Source: Enterococcus sp. 9D6_DIV0238 (GTDB taxonomy: Bacteria > Bacillota > Bacilli > Lactobacillales > Enterococcaceae). Taken from it: a stretch of DNA of 64,000 bases. Numbering within the stretch: position 1 is the stretch's first letter; each line of letters begins with the position of its first letter. The stretch covers positions 709,501 through 773,500 of the forward strand of contig NZ_CP147246.1 of assembly GCF_002174455.2 (NCBI RefSeq), given 5' to 3'. The notes beneath the pieces were generated by a model, which searched no databases, was not told the DNA's origin, and saw only the letters and a list, made by a program, of their open reading frames with translations. A program made the position numbers and the translations under genes. Positions 19,856 through 29,123 of this stretch are shown piece by piece.

Positions 19856-20791
19856 ATGTCTCAAACTCAAGTTATCAAAGTATCCAAAGATACCATCAAA
19901 AAAATGAAGTCTTTTTATGAGCGCTCACTCTTAAATAAACAGATTCCGTATACAGAATTCGTGGCAAAATCAGGGACGACAACGATCACTGCCTACACCT
20001 CAGGAAAAGTTGTTTTTCAAGGGCTAGAAGCGGAAAAGATCGCTGCAAAGTGGGGCGCACCTAGTTCGAACAAAACTGCTTCCACCTCTAAAGCTAAAAC
20101 GACAACTTCTACAGCACTGCCAGATAATTTCAGTCAGCTTTCTGTTTTAGGCAGCGATGAAGTTGGTAACGGCAGTTACTTTGGTCCAGTAACAGTTTGT
20201 GCTGCTTATGTAGAAAAAACAATGGTGGCAAAATTAAAAGCACTCGGAGTCAGAGATTCCAAGGAGTTGACTGATCCGCAAATTAGGCAGCTTGCAGCAG
20301 TGATCAAAGAATTGATCCCATTCAGATTGCTGATCGTTGAACCGGAAAAATACAATCAGATCCAGCCAAAATATAACGCAGTCCATATGAAAGTTGCACT
20401 GCATAACCAAGCTATCCACTTATTATTGGATGACATCGCACCTGTTAAACCCGAGGCCATTTTGATCGATCAGTTTACTCCTGAAAGTAATTATAAAAAA
20501 TATGTACGCTCAGAAAAAAATCAGGTACGTGAAAAGCTTTATTTTATAACCAAAGGTGAGCAATATCATGTGGCAGTCGCTGCTGCTTCGATCATTAGCC
20601 GAGCAGCTTTTTTAGATGAATTAGAAAAAGAATCACAAGAATTAGGCTTGAAGGTTCCATCCGGCGCAGGTAGCACTGCCGATCAGATTGCTGCAAAAGT
20701 CTTAAAAAAAGGCGGTATCGACTTACTGAGCAAATACGCAAAACTCCATTTTGCGAATACCGAAAAAGCGAAAAAAATCGCGGCAAAATAA
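19856..20791 (+). CDS. rnhC: Ribonuclease HIII
   Basis: RNase HIII removes RNA from RNA-DNA hybrids. The N-terminal DUF3378 TBP-like module (1-70), a short Ser/Thr/Lys linker (71-90), and the catalytic domain from about 95 are visible; the catalytic GSDEVGNGSYFGPV carries Asp101 and Glu102, with further acidic residues at RDSKELTD and ILIDQF. The length of 311 is normal. The ATG follows AAAGGAG. The gene is divergent from rimP and ends at a strong terminator. Confidence 0.97.
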   Translation: MSQTQVIKVSKDTIKKMKSFYERSLLNKQIPYTEFVAKSGTTTITAYTSGKVVFQGLEAEKIAAKWGAPSSNKTASTSKAKTTTSTALPDNFSQLSVLGSDEVGNGSYFGPVTVCAAYVEKTMVAKLKALGVRDSKELTDPQIRQLAAVIKELIPFRLLIVEPEKYNQIQPKYNAVHMKVALHNQAIHLLLDDIAPVKPEAILIDQFTPESNYKKYVRSEKNQVREKLYFITKGEQYHVAVAAASIISRAAFLDELEKESQELGLKVPSGAGSTADQIAAKVLKKGGIDLLSKYAKLHFANTEKAKKIAAK

Positions 20792-20795
20792 ATAA

Positions 20796-20850
20796 AAAGA
20801 GAGTCCTACGCAATGTGTAAATCATGTTTGCGTAAGACTCTTTTTTGATC
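20796..20850 (+). terminator. Terminator after rnhC
   Basis: AAAAGAGAGTCCTACGCAA and TTGCGTAAGACTCTTTTTT arms enclose a 14-base loop and end in a T run. It also lies between convergent rnhC and the GH3 gene. Confidence 0.88.
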
Positions 20851-20912
20851 AACATTATAGAACGAATCAATAAACTGATTTTCAGCCCTCAAATCTTGAT
20901 ACATCGCCTTAA

Positions 20913-23132
20913 CTATTCATAAAGTTTTCTTCTCTCATCAACGATCGGTTCGTCGAAATCCATACCAAACCCAAAATCGTACGTATGACCAAACTCATCT
21001 GAGTAACACTTCATATCAAGCGGAACATCTTCTTGTTGTTTTTCAACTGTTTCCATATCTGCCGGCATTTGGAACGGCAACAGCCCAGAAGGAGTGAAAG
21101 CGCCGCTTAAAACACTAAGTATCGCTTGTGTTTGTACACCAAAATCGACAATAATCGCATCGACATACGGCTCGAATTCTGCAACGATCGTTGGGTTTTT
21201 CAATGTCAAGCTCACAATGATCGGTACATTAGGATGTTGTTCCTTTAATCGTTGCAGTGTTTCGATATCCTGCCCATTACTTGCCGTATTTTTCTTTCCA
21301 TGGTAAGAACGATCACCGCCAGCAAGACTTTTTTTTCGGGCAAAGTGTGCAGTGTATGGCTTGTATTGCAAACTGATCGGTAGATAGCCATTGCCACGAT
21401 CTTCATTCGAATAGCCATATGTTTTAGGCGACTCTAAAAATAGCCAAATCGCATCTGCTTGTTCAGGCGAATCCACAACTTGAAAATATTTCTCGACGAG
21501 GCTTCGATTGACAGGATCTTTTTCAAATGCAGGTTGCGGATGACCAAACCAATCCTTTGAAGCACCAATGTGCTGCTTAGGAATATACAATTTAGCCGTC
21601 TTTTCTAAAGGCAATAGCCTGTGCTTATTTTTTAGCAGTACTAAAGATTTTTGCTGTGCTTTAAATCCTGCTTCCATAAATTGTGGCTGCCCAACGATTT
21701 CTTCAGATTTTTCTGATATTAGATATGGATTTTCAAATAAACCTGTTTGAAACAGATTCTTCAACAATCTGCGAGCCGAAACGTGGAACCTTTCTTTCAT
21801 TGCTTGTGTCCCATATTCTTTAGCGCCCAATTCAAAAGCAGCCAAAACGGGGGCAATTTCATTATTTCCTCCAAACTGATCAACGCCTGCCAAAAGTGCT
21901 TTGTAATGACGTTGCTCCACAGTCAGCTCCTCTACTCCCCAGCTTTTTCCGCCAAGAAATTGATCGATTTGTACTGGATCAGCTGTGATCGACCAGTCTG
22001 TACAAACAACGCCATCATAATGATATTTCTTTCGTAATAGATCATTTAGGATAAATTGGCTAAAACCGTTTCCAACATTTTCTCCATGTTTCTGATCTTG
22101 ATCATAAGATATCGTATAGTACGGCATGACTGCTGCCGCTTTCTTTGTCCCTTCCTGTAAATCAAATGCTCCTTCTAGAAATGGTTTTAGATGCTCGTTA
22201 AAATTATTTCCAGGATAAACTGCATATTTTCCATAACCATAGTGGCCATCTCGTCCAGCCTCACCACTGCCGCCCCCCGGCCAATGTTTGACCATCGCAT
22301 TCACACTTTCCTTGCCCCAACCGTTTGCTTCTTTCGTTGTTTGAAAACCATCACAATAAGCTTGAGCTAAAGCAGTGACTAATTTTACCCCTTCACCAAA
22401 GGTACCCGAAAAACGCATCCAGCGTGGTTCAGTGGCTAAATCAATCTGCGGTGACAAAGCGGTCGTAATTCCTAATGCCCGATATTCTTGACTAGCGATT
22501 TCTCCAAATTGTTTCACCAGCTCAGGATCAAAAGCTGCTGCTAACCCTAACTGCTCCGGCCACATAGAAATCTCTCCGCCTGCTCCGGCATTGAATTCTG
22601 TGTCTGCACTTGTGCTGTGACGCGGATCTGAGCTGATATTCACTGGGATGCCCGAGTCCAAGCTTTCGGCCATCGCCTGAATTTTATTCGTCCATTGTGC
22701 GGCTGCTTTTGGTGATTCTACCCTCGTCAAAAGTACATGGCGGATGTGATCCTTCGTTAAAAATTCCTTTTGCTGGTCCGTCAATTCAGAAATCGGTCCG
22801 TCATAGTCTGCGAGCGCCTTCCCCCCATATGTACCGGAAAACATCTGCACAAAATGATTGTCACTTCTTGATACTGTTTGATGGCGACTATACAACATCA
22901 AGCCAGCCATTTCTTCCACACTTAATCGTGTGACTAAATCTTCGATTCTCTCTTCGATTGGCAAGCGCCAGTCTTCATATGGATCCAAACAGCCATTTTT
23001 ATTCAAATCTTTAAAAGCGAATCCATCCTGCTCAATCAATGTTACTCCCGAATCTGCTGCATAACCTAAGGCTGCTCCTTGATCATTTTCAACGAGTATC
23101 CAATTTTCTTGCTGTATTATTCTATAGCTCAT
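20913..23132 (-). CDS. Glycoside hydrolase family 3 protein (beta-glucosidase/xylosidase-like)
   Basis: A 739-residue GH3 enzyme with no signal peptide, so probably cytosolic. After a short N-terminal segment with a EF-hand-like DLNKNGCLDPYEDW, the TIM barrel includes SSDPRHS, NAMVKHWPGGG (the KHxxG motif) and VVCTDWS, where the Asp at about residue 377 is the expected nucleophile. The C-terminal alpha/beta sandwich and FnIII-like end follow. GH3 enzymes release terminal beta-linked sugars; the substrate here is unknown, and no transporter gene adjoins. A consensus cre site lies 23 bases upstream of the start codon, pointing to CcpA repression. The DPNKDGxxxxYEDWR-type N-terminus is found in a subset of GH3 proteins. 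Confidence 0.88.
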   Translation of the reverse strand: MSYRIIQQENWILVENDQGAALGYAADSGVTLIEQDGFAFKDLNKNGCLDPYEDWRLPIEERIEDLVTRLSVEEMAGLMLYSRHQTVSRSDNHFVQMFSGTYGGKALADYDGPISELTDQQKEFLTKDHIRHVLLTRVESPKAAAQWTNKIQAMAESLDSGIPVNISSDPRHSTSADTEFNAGAGGEISMWPEQLGLAAAFDPELVKQFGEIASQEYRALGITTALSPQIDLATEPRWMRFSGTFGEGVKLVTALAQAYCDGFQTTKEANGWGKESVNAMVKHWPGGGSGEAGRDGHYGYGKYAVYPGNNFNEHLKPFLEGAFDLQEGTKKAAAVMPYYTISYDQDQKHGENVGNGFSQFILNDLLRKKYHYDGVVCTDWSITADPVQIDQFLGGKSWGVEELTVEQRHYKALLAGVDQFGGNNEIAPVLAAFELGAKEYGTQAMKERFHVSARRLLKNLFQTGLFENPYLISEKSEEIVGQPQFMEAGFKAQQKSLVLLKNKHRLLPLEKTAKLYIPKQHIGASKDWFGHPQPAFEKDPVNRSLVEKYFQVVDSPEQADAIWLFLESPKTYGYSNEDRGNGYLPISLQYKPYTAHFARKKSLAGGDRSYHGKKNTASNGQDIETLQRLKEQHPNVPIIVSLTLKNPTIVAEFEPYVDAIIVDFGVQTQAILSVLSGAFTPSGLLPFQMPADMETVEKQQEDVPLDMKCYSDEFGHTYDFGFGMDFDEPIVDERRKLYE

Positions 23133-23154
23133 TTACCTTCCTCCATTTCTAAAA

Positions 23155-23169
23155 ATGCAAGCGCATTCT
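23155..23169. promoter_or_regulatory. cre (CcpA) site upstream of the GH3 gene
   Basis: ATGCAAGCGCATTCT matches WTGNAANCGNWNNCW at every defined position. It lies between a possible -10 (TAGAAT) and the start codon, a position typical of roadblock or promoter-proximal repression. Confidence 0.75.
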
Positions 23170-23434
23170 TCCACTATTCTATCTTACTCTGTTTTCAAGT
23201 TGGATGCGACATAAAATTTAAAGCTTCTCTTAAACAAATGATTCTAGCTGTTATTTTTATTAAAAAAATCTAAAGAAAAGAGGTTCTTGATTTTCTATTA
23301 GTAAAGATACTTAAATCAATTTTTTCTTAGTTCTTTTATGAAATAGCTTGATCTAAACGTATTCTCGACCGATCTCGGAAACGATATTCTTTCAACCTTT
23401 CTTTTTACTTAGGAAAAAATTAACTTTTGAACGA

Positions 23435-23463
23435 TTGACTTCCGTTATTGAATTGATTATAGT
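23435..23463 (+). promoter_or_regulatory. SigmaA promoter of the M-box/LCP/SEDS operon
   Basis: TTGACT (23435-23440) and TATAGT (23458-23463) are spaced by 17 bases; transcription should start about 8 bases before the riboswitch core. Confidence 0.82.
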
Positions 23464-23475
23464 TGTGGCGATCTA

Positions 23476-23640
23476 AATAACTTGTTAGGTGAGGCTCCTA
23501 TGAAAACACAGGCTACTGCTCAAAAATGTCGAAAGACAGGCATGGGTAGGACAGGAATTGTCGAATTAAGGCTTTTCACAAAGTAGCTAAAAGCAATGCT
23601 TTTTACGTTTCATAGTGCTAAAACTCAACGATGAGAATGA
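23476..23640 (+). ncRNA. M-box (ykoK) magnesium riboswitch aptamer
   Basis: The conserved M-box core occurs in order: TTAGGTGAGGCTCCTAT (23485-23501), GGCTACTGCTCAAAAATGTC (23511-23530), GAAAGACA, ATGGGT, ACAGGAATTGTCGA (23551-23564), and near the 3' end CATAGTGCTAAAACTC (23611-23626) with ACGATGAG. These match the Mg2+-sensing ykoK leader of B. subtilis closely. In the family, high Mg2+ stabilises the aptamer and lets the downstream terminator form. The first downstream gene is an LCP protein at 23849, not a transporter. Confidence 0.93.
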
Positions 23641-23669
23641 TGACCCTTTTTTATGCTGGAATCAATCCC

Positions 23670-23701
23670 CTTCGCTGAGTCTTTTTCAGCGAAGTTTTTT
23701 G
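23670..23701 (+). terminator. Expression-platform terminator of the M-box
   Basis: CTTCGCTGA (23670-23678), seven bases, TCAGCGAAG (23686-23694) and TTTTTT. It lies 33 bases after the aptamer and 148 bases before the LCP start. Confidence 0.9.
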
Positions 23702-23848
23702 TTTTGGATCAGTGAACTGTTTGGAGGTGAAAAATCAGCTCGGTCTAAACAACCTAGTCAGCAAGAAAACGGTCATCCCGACGTATATGTCGATTCCTAG
23801 CGCCGCAATTTATTTGATGATCAATAAAATGATTAGCGAGGAATAACA

Positions 23849-24775
23849 ATGAATCTAGTAAAAAAGAGTTTGATTTGTATTAGTCTTATCACTGTTTTGA
23901 TTTTTACCGCTCTTGGCTGTTATGCAGTCATCGGCTTTCATCATGGTAAAAAAACAGCCCAAACACACATCACTAAACGAAAGAATTTGACTTTTTCTGC
24001 AGATGCACAAACAAATTTAAAAGAAATCACGATTCTATTGATCGGTGATGACGGACGCGAAGATGACGAAGACGGTGGACGGGCAGATACGTTGATGGTG
24101 GCGCATTATAATAGTGAAGCCAAACAACCAAAGCTGCTGTCGATCATGCGGGATTCTTACGTTCAAATACCTGGACATGGAGCAGAAAAAATCAATGCTG
24201 CCTACGCTTACGGTGGAGCTGAGCTGACTAAACAAGTCTTGAATAGCTCCTTTGATCTGCCCATCAATTATTATATAGCCGTTGATTTTAACCATTTTAT
24301 TCGTTTGATCGATGATCTTTACCCCAAAGGTGTCCAAATCGATGCAGAAAAAGAGCTGAACTTAGATAACGTCGATATAAAAAAAGGCAATCAAACAATG
24401 GATGGGAATACTTTATTGCAGTACGCCAGATTCCGCATGGATGGCGAAGGAGACTTTGGTCGTATCAGAAGACAGCAGCAAGTCATGGACGCTTTAGCAA
24501 AACAAGCTACAAACGCGGTCCCACTTTTACAGCTGCCTCAAATTGCTGGAGAAGCCGTTGGTTATCTAGACACGAATATTCCAGCCGAACTTCTGATCGA
24601 TTTAGCCAAAGACTTTTTAGGTGGGAAAGTAAAACCTCTTCAAACCTTATCTGTTCCAGTTGAAGGGAGCTGGGCATTTAACGATTATACGGAGGCAGGC
24701 AGTGTTTTAGAAATCGATGAGAAGCAAAATGCACAGGCGATAAATGACTTTTTAACTGACGGAGCAGATGAATGA
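23849..24775 (+). CDS. LytR-CpsA-Psr (LCP) family cell-wall glycopolymer transferase
   Basis: LCP proteins attach teichoic acids or capsular polymers to peptidoglycan. The 308 residues have one N-terminal membrane segment (about 7-30) and an extracellular LCP domain with LLIGDDGRE, RADTLMVAHYN, LSIMRDSYVQIP, EKINAAYAYGG, YLAVDF-like YYIAVDFNHF and RFRMDGEGDFGRIRRQQQV, which together hold the conserved Asp and Arg residues that bind the polyprenyl-phosphate head group and Mg2+. The ATG follows GCGAGGAATAAC. The stop overlaps the next start (ATGA), so the three genes at 23849-27116 form a tight operon. Confidence 0.92.
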   Translation: MNLVKKSLICISLITVLIFTALGCYAVIGFHHGKKTAQTHITKRKNLTFSADAQTNLKEITILLIGDDGREDDEDGGRADTLMVAHYNSEAKQPKLLSIMRDSYVQIPGHGAEKINAAYAYGGAELTKQVLNSSFDLPINYYIAVDFNHFIRLIDDLYPKGVQIDAEKELNLDNVDIKKGNQTMDGNTLLQYARFRMDGEGDFGRIRRQQQVMDALAKQATNAVPLLQLPQIAGEAVGYLDTNIPAELLIDLAKDFLGGKVKPLQTLSVPVEGSWAFNDYTEAGSVLEIDEKQNAQAINDFLTDGADE

Positions 24776-25953
24776 AGACGCTGCGGAAGCCTTCCAAAAT
24801 AGTTTATCTAGATTTTTACCTCCTTCTCCCTTATCTTATTTTGTGTGTGATCGGCATTTTAATGGTATATAGCGCTAGTTCTTATCAATTGCTTGATAGC
24901 CAATCAAGTCCGGCACATAAAGCATTCAAGCAGACCTCTTATTTTATTTTCAGTCTGGTTTGTTTAGCTATCGTCTATCGGATCAATTTAGCTGTTTTGA
25001 GAAAGCCTACGATTATTCACATGTTGCTTGGCCTGACATTTCTTTCCTTAATTCTATTACCAGTCATCGGAACAAGCGTTGGCGGTGCCAAACGTTGGCT
25101 CAATTTAGGAATTCTTTTGTTTCAGCCTTCAGAGTTGGTCCCATTTATTTTAGTGCTTTATCTGGCTCTTGCATTATCAAAAACAGAAACCGTCACGCCT
25201 TTCTCTTTCAAACAGTACAGACAGCCGATAATCGTTTCGATCAGCTTGATGTTTTTCGTTGCTTTACAGCCAAACATCGCTGGTGCTTCCATGATTTTTA
25301 TTCTAGTATTGATTTTATTTTTAACCAGCGGACTGTCACCGTGGTTTATGTCATTTGCTTTGATCGGGTTCGTCATCGCAAAAAAATTGGGAACAATGCT
25401 CTTATTATCTTTGCCCACAGAGTGGCTGCCGCAAAAATTCAGTTACTTAGTGACACGTTTTGAAGTCATGCAAAATCCTTTTATCGATCCTATGGGCAAA
25501 GGCTTTCAAACATCCAATGCCTATTATGCGATCCATAATGGCGGATTTTGGGGCTTAGGTTTAGGAAACAGTATTCAGAAAAAAGGCTTTTTACCTGAGC
25601 CTGATACAGATTTTATTTTTGCGATATGTATAGAGGAACTTGGCTTGATTTTTTCTTTGGGCATTCTATTTTTGGTCTTCTTTATGGTCGCTCGCTTGCT
25701 TTTATTAGGGATAAAAACGAATCGTCTTTATTATTCTTACCTGTACATTGGCTGCGGTGTCTTATTGCTCTTGCAGGTTTCTGTCAATGTCGGCAGTCTT
25801 TTGGGCTATATCCCGATGACTGGACTGACCTTTCCATTTATCAGCTATGGCGGATCTAGTCTATTGATCTTGAGCCTTGTTCTCGGTGTTGCGTTGAATG
25901 TTCGCGCAAGCGAGCTGAGAGAAAAACAACGATCACGAGGTGAAAGCCAATGA
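24772..25953 (+). CDS. SEDS-family peptidoglycan glycosyltransferase (FtsW/RodA/SpoVE), first copy
   Basis: A 393-residue polytopic protein with about ten membrane helices. Family landmarks are VGGAKRWLNLGILLFQPSEL, GLGLGNSIQKKGFLPEPDTDFIFAICIEELG (the Asp in the PDTDF segment, about residue 278, corresponds to the catalytic Asp of RodA/FtsW) and PMTGLTFPFISYGGSSLL near the end. SEDS proteins polymerise lipid II glycan strands with a partner class b PBP. No PBP gene is adjacent. It overlaps both neighbours by four bases. Whether it is the FtsW or RodA orthologue cannot be decided here; the duplicated, LCP-linked context suggests an accessory pair. Confidence 0.92.
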   Translation: MKTLRKPSKIVYLDFYLLLPYLILCVIGILMVYSASSYQLLDSQSSPAHKAFKQTSYFIFSLVCLAIVYRINLAVLRKPTIIHMLLGLTFLSLILLPVIGTSVGGAKRWLNLGILLFQPSELVPFILVLYLALALSKTETVTPFSFKQYRQPIIVSISLMFFVALQPNIAGASMIFILVLILFLTSGLSPWFMSFALIGFVIAKKLGTMLLLSLPTEWLPQKFSYLVTRFEVMQNPFIDPMGKGFQTSNAYYAIHNGGFWGLGLGNSIQKKGFLPEPDTDFIFAICIEELGLIFSLGILFLVFFMVARLLLLGIKTNRLYYSYLYIGCGVLLLLQVSVNVGSLLGYIPMTGLTFPFISYGGSSLLILSLVLGVALNVRASELREKQRSRGESQ

Positions 25954-27116
25954 AACGAATTCGGAACAGATCGAATGAGCTGATCAATTACGGTCTTTTA
26001 CTCCCAGTTTTGCTACTGATCTTAGTTGGCTTTGTCGCACAATACGGTGCTTTCAAAGCTGATCCTACGATCACTGCTGTCACTCCATTGCTAATAAAAC
26101 AGCTGTTGTGGACACTCTTAGGAATCATCACTATGTTTTTGACGATGCTGATTCCAATCAAAATTTTATGGAAAGCTGCTCCTTATCTTTATCTTTGTTC
26201 CCTGATTTTGATGGGCTTGTTAGTAAAATTCCATGATCCTGTGATGGCTGTTGCTACCGGAACCAAACGCTGGATTCGCCTTGGTCCGCTTGCTTTTCAG
26301 CCTTCTGAGTTTGCAAAATTGGGCTATATTCTGATGCTGGCTTATCTCGTGACAAAATATGGTAAGACATTCTCTTCGCTAAAAGAGGAGCTGTCACTTT
26401 TAGGAAAACTATTACTTGTGAGCATCCCTATTTTTGGACTGATGTTTTATCAAAAAGATTTTGGGACTAGTTTAGTTTTTCTATCGATTTTATTTGGTAT
26501 TCTACTTGTTTCAAGCTGCTCTTGGAAACTTTTGGTTCCTCTTTTTGGCGGTTTGAGTTTGATCGGCATCAGTGCGATCTTGTTGGTTTTAACGGAGCAA
26601 GGGCAAAAAATACTTGCCTATTTACACTTTAAGCCTTATCAATTCGACCGTATTCACGCTTGGCTGGATCCATTTGCTTATGCGGATTCGATCGCTTTTC
26701 AGCAAGCTAGAGGGTTGAGCGCGATTGGGTCAGGAGAATTAGCGGGAAAAGGACTGACCAATTTACAAGTCTACGTCCCAGTTCGGGAATCCGATATGAT
26801 CTTTACCGTTATCGCTGAAGCCTATGGATTTATCGGAAGTTGCTTCCTGCTCTTACTTTTCTTCTATCTCATATATCAAATGCTGATCTGTACTTTAGCA
26901 GCTAAACGAGAATTTTATGCTTATATCACGACTGGGATCATCATGTATTTTTTGTTTCATATCCTAGAAAATATCGGTTCAAATATTGGATTATTGCCTT
27001 TGACTGGTATTCCGTTGCCTTTTATCAGCCAGGGAGGAACTGCTTATCTAGCGAATTTTATTGCTATCGGATTGATACTTTCCATGTTCTATCAAAATGA
27101 AAAACAGGCTCTTTGA
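25950..27116 (+). CDS. SEDS-family peptidoglycan glycosyltransferase, second copy
   Basis: A 388-residue paralogue of the preceding gene, sharing TGTKRWIRLGPLAFQPSEFAK, an SDMIF segment retaining the catalytic-type Asp at about residue 280, and PLTGIPLPFISQGGTA. Identity between the two copies looks moderate, so the duplication is old. The start overlaps the upstream stop (ATGA). Two SEDS genes in tandem could act as alternative polymerases under different Mg2+ or wall-stress conditions; this is inference from the shared riboswitch leader. Confidence 0.9.
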   Translation: MKRIRNRSNELINYGLLLPVLLLILVGFVAQYGAFKADPTITAVTPLLIKQLLWTLLGIITMFLTMLIPIKILWKAAPYLYLCSLILMGLLVKFHDPVMAVATGTKRWIRLGPLAFQPSEFAKLGYILMLAYLVTKYGKTFSSLKEELSLLGKLLLVSIPIFGLMFYQKDFGTSLVFLSILFGILLVSSCSWKLLVPLFGGLSLIGISAILLVLTEQGQKILAYLHFKPYQFDRIHAWLDPFAYADSIAFQQARGLSAIGSGELAGKGLTNLQVYVPVRESDMIFTVIAEAYGFIGSCFLLLLFFYLIYQMLICTLAAKREFYAYITTGIIMYFLFHILENIGSNIGLLPLTGIPLPFISQGGTAYLANFIAIGLILSMFYQNEKQAL

Positions 27117-27137
27117 TTCGCAAATGTTTATACGAAT

Positions 27138-27192
27138 AAAGTGACTCATCAAATTTAGCCTAAACCCGCTAAAAATGATAAGTCACTTTTTT
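27138..27192 (+). terminator. Terminator of the LCP-SEDS-SEDS operon
   Basis: AAAGTGACTCATCA pairs with TGATAAGTCACTTT around a 22-base loop and is followed by TTTTTT. Confidence 0.82.
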
Positions 27193-27258
27193 ACCGTATG
27201 GTATCGAGATTATTTTTAACATTTCTCAGTCTTATATTTATACCGACAGCAAATCTTT

Positions 27259-28983
27259 CTATTCTTTATCAAAATCAGAAAGCTGCTCATACTTTTCATC
27301 CAGCCGTTTGCTAAACCAGCGGCCATTCATTACTTTGCTCAACAACTCTTGCTTTTGATTCTCTGACACTGTTGTATCCTGATCGATTGCTTCCAAAACT
27401 TTTTCATAATCATAGGTTTTATGCCCCATTTTTGCTGATGCTTGTTTTTTGTCCGCATTTACAAATAAGAGATTGTCTTTCGATCCAGCTTGCCATTCTT
27501 CCCACTTCGGCAGATCCGAACCATTTGGATCACCGTTTTTAATAAACTCAAATAAATAATTCTGGAATACTTTGCTTAAATCCTTCGCTCCTTCACTATC
27601 ATAACCTGCTCCAACTAAGCCTGCATAATTTTTACTTTCCGTATCAAGCAACGGGACAAAGACACCATGGAATGCACCAAGTTTAGCCATTTCTTCTCCT
27701 ACTACAGCTTTATCTGCACCGAATTCGATTTCCATGCCATAGATAGCCGCTTGATAATGCTGATTCATTTTTTCTGCAGACTCTTGAACATTGAACAAGC
27801 TGTATAGTTGTCCGCCATAGTTATTAATAAACGCATATTGATTCGCAATTTCAGGATCAGTATCAATTTTTCCGCCTTCTAAATATTGAGAAAAATACGG
27901 ATCAAAGCGCCCAAATAAGGAGAATTCCTGCTCTCCAGTCAGCATCATCAGAGGAACAGAATGATAGTCTTCTGTGTCAAACCCTTCTTTTGGAAGCACA
28001 TATCCATCATTAAATAAATGAGGGAACACACTCATCCGAATCCCTGCATTGCTCATCAGTCCAACTAATCGATCTCCATCAAGTGCATACAGATAATCCT
28101 TTACCTCTTGATCTGTGCTCAATAGCCAGTCTTTTGCTTGAGTTTCATTTTCTTTTAGACCATCTTCTACAACCAATGGAGCAATTGCCTGCGCATAGAC
28201 TTCTTGACTTCTTTTTTCATCGGCAATAGTCATTCCTCCGCTAAATGAGATCGCTTTATCGAATTTCCCTTCAAATATTGGTGAAATCAGCATAGCCATC
28301 ACATCACGCCCGCCAGCAGAAAAGCCACTGACTGTGATATTATTTTGATCTCCACCGAAATTTTCAATATTTTGCTTTACCCAATCTAACGACTTACTTA
28401 AATCCAGCAATGTGTAATTTCCGGAATTCTCTTCTTTTGTTCCATTTTTTAAAGCTGGCAGTGGATTAAATCCAAGTGGACCTAAACGATAATTGACGGA
28501 AACGACAATCGCATCATGCCCAGTCACAAAAGAAACGCCGGAGATTTCTTCCGCTGTCCCCGTTTGATTATTCCCACCATGGATATAAACAAGAACCGGT
28601 AAGTCTTTCTTATCATTATTAGGACGGTAGATATCCAGATTTAAGCCATCTTCTGAACCTACGATACCATCTGCACTCGTTTGTAAAGCAACACTTCCGG
28701 CCTTTGTTGCATCACGTGCGCCTTCCCAAGGCTGTGGATCTGTTGGTGCTTTCCAGCGCGCTTCTTTTGCGGTTTCACCGCCGTATGGGACGCCTAACCA
28801 TACAAGCGCTTCTTTCTCTTCATACCCTTTCACCTTCCCAAAGGCTGTTTCCCGAACAACAGATGTCTCCTCATTTTTATCAGTATTTGTCTTTTCTGTT
28901 TTAGCTGACTGAGTACACCCTCCCAATGTGATTACTGCAAGCAACAAGCCAACCCAACTAATCGTTCTTCTAAATTTCTTCAA
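27259..28983 (-). CDS. Carboxylesterase type B lipoprotein
   Basis: A 574-residue alpha/beta hydrolase with a lipoprotein signal (lipobox LGGC at about 20-23) and the type-B esterase landmarks GVPYGG, EDGLNLDIYRP, LPVLVYIHGGNNQTG (oxyanion hole) and the nucleophile elbow VSGFSAGGRD with Ser at about residue 222. The C-terminal His region is GAFHGVFVPLL. It would hydrolyse an ester on the outer face of the membrane; the natural substrate is unknown. It is monocistronic. Its promoter overlaps a perfect cre site and its leader contains an intrinsic terminator, so it is probably expressed only when preferred sugars are absent. Confidence 0.88.
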   Translation of the reverse strand: MKKFRRTISWVGLLLAVITLGGCTQSAKTEKTNTDKNEETSVVRETAFGKVKGYEEKEALVWLGVPYGGETAKEARWKAPTDPQPWEGARDATKAGSVALQTSADGIVGSEDGLNLDIYRPNNDKKDLPVLVYIHGGNNQTGTAEEISGVSFVTGHDAIVVSVNYRLGPLGFNPLPALKNGTKEENSGNYTLLDLSKSLDWVKQNIENFGGDQNNITVSGFSAGGRDVMAMLISPIFEGKFDKAISFSGGMTIADEKRSQEVYAQAIAPLVVEDGLKENETQAKDWLLSTDQEVKDYLYALDGDRLVGLMSNAGIRMSVFPHLFNDGYVLPKEGFDTEDYHSVPLMMLTGEQEFSLFGRFDPYFSQYLEGGKIDTDPEIANQYAFINNYGGQLYSLFNVQESAEKMNQHYQAAIYGMEIEFGADKAVVGEEMAKLGAFHGVFVPLLDTESKNYAGLVGAGYDSEGAKDLSKVFQNYLFEFIKNGDPNGSDLPKWEEWQAGSKDNLLFVNADKKQASAKMGHKTYDYEKVLEAIDQDTTVSENQKQELLSKVMNGRWFSKRLDEKYEQLSDFDKE

Positions 28984-29053
28984 ATCCCTTCCTCCTTCAT
29001 GTTTTGTTCAACATTCTAGTAAATCGTAAAAACTCCTTTCTTGCTTTTTAAAC

Positions 29054-29095
29054 AAAAAAACCTAAACTAGCCCATAGATATGAGTAGTTTAGGTT
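29054..29095 (-). terminator. Intrinsic terminator in the carboxylesterase leader
   Basis: On the minus strand AACCTAAACTA, 15 loop bases and TAGTTTAGGTT run into TTTTTTT. It lies 70 bases before the start codon and about 25 bases after the predicted transcription start. Confidence 0.8.
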
Positions 29096-29123
29096 ATGCC
29101 CAAAAGGTTACATTCCTGTTTTT

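Noticed and set aside
19432..19920. 162-residue plus-strand frame
   Set aside because: Antisense to rimP and overlapping the rnhC start; no ribosome-binding site and it covers the rimP promoter.
23615..23800. 61-residue plus-strand frame after the M-box
   Set aside because: Its ATG lies inside the riboswitch and the frame crosses the intrinsic terminator, so it is unlikely to be translated as a whole.
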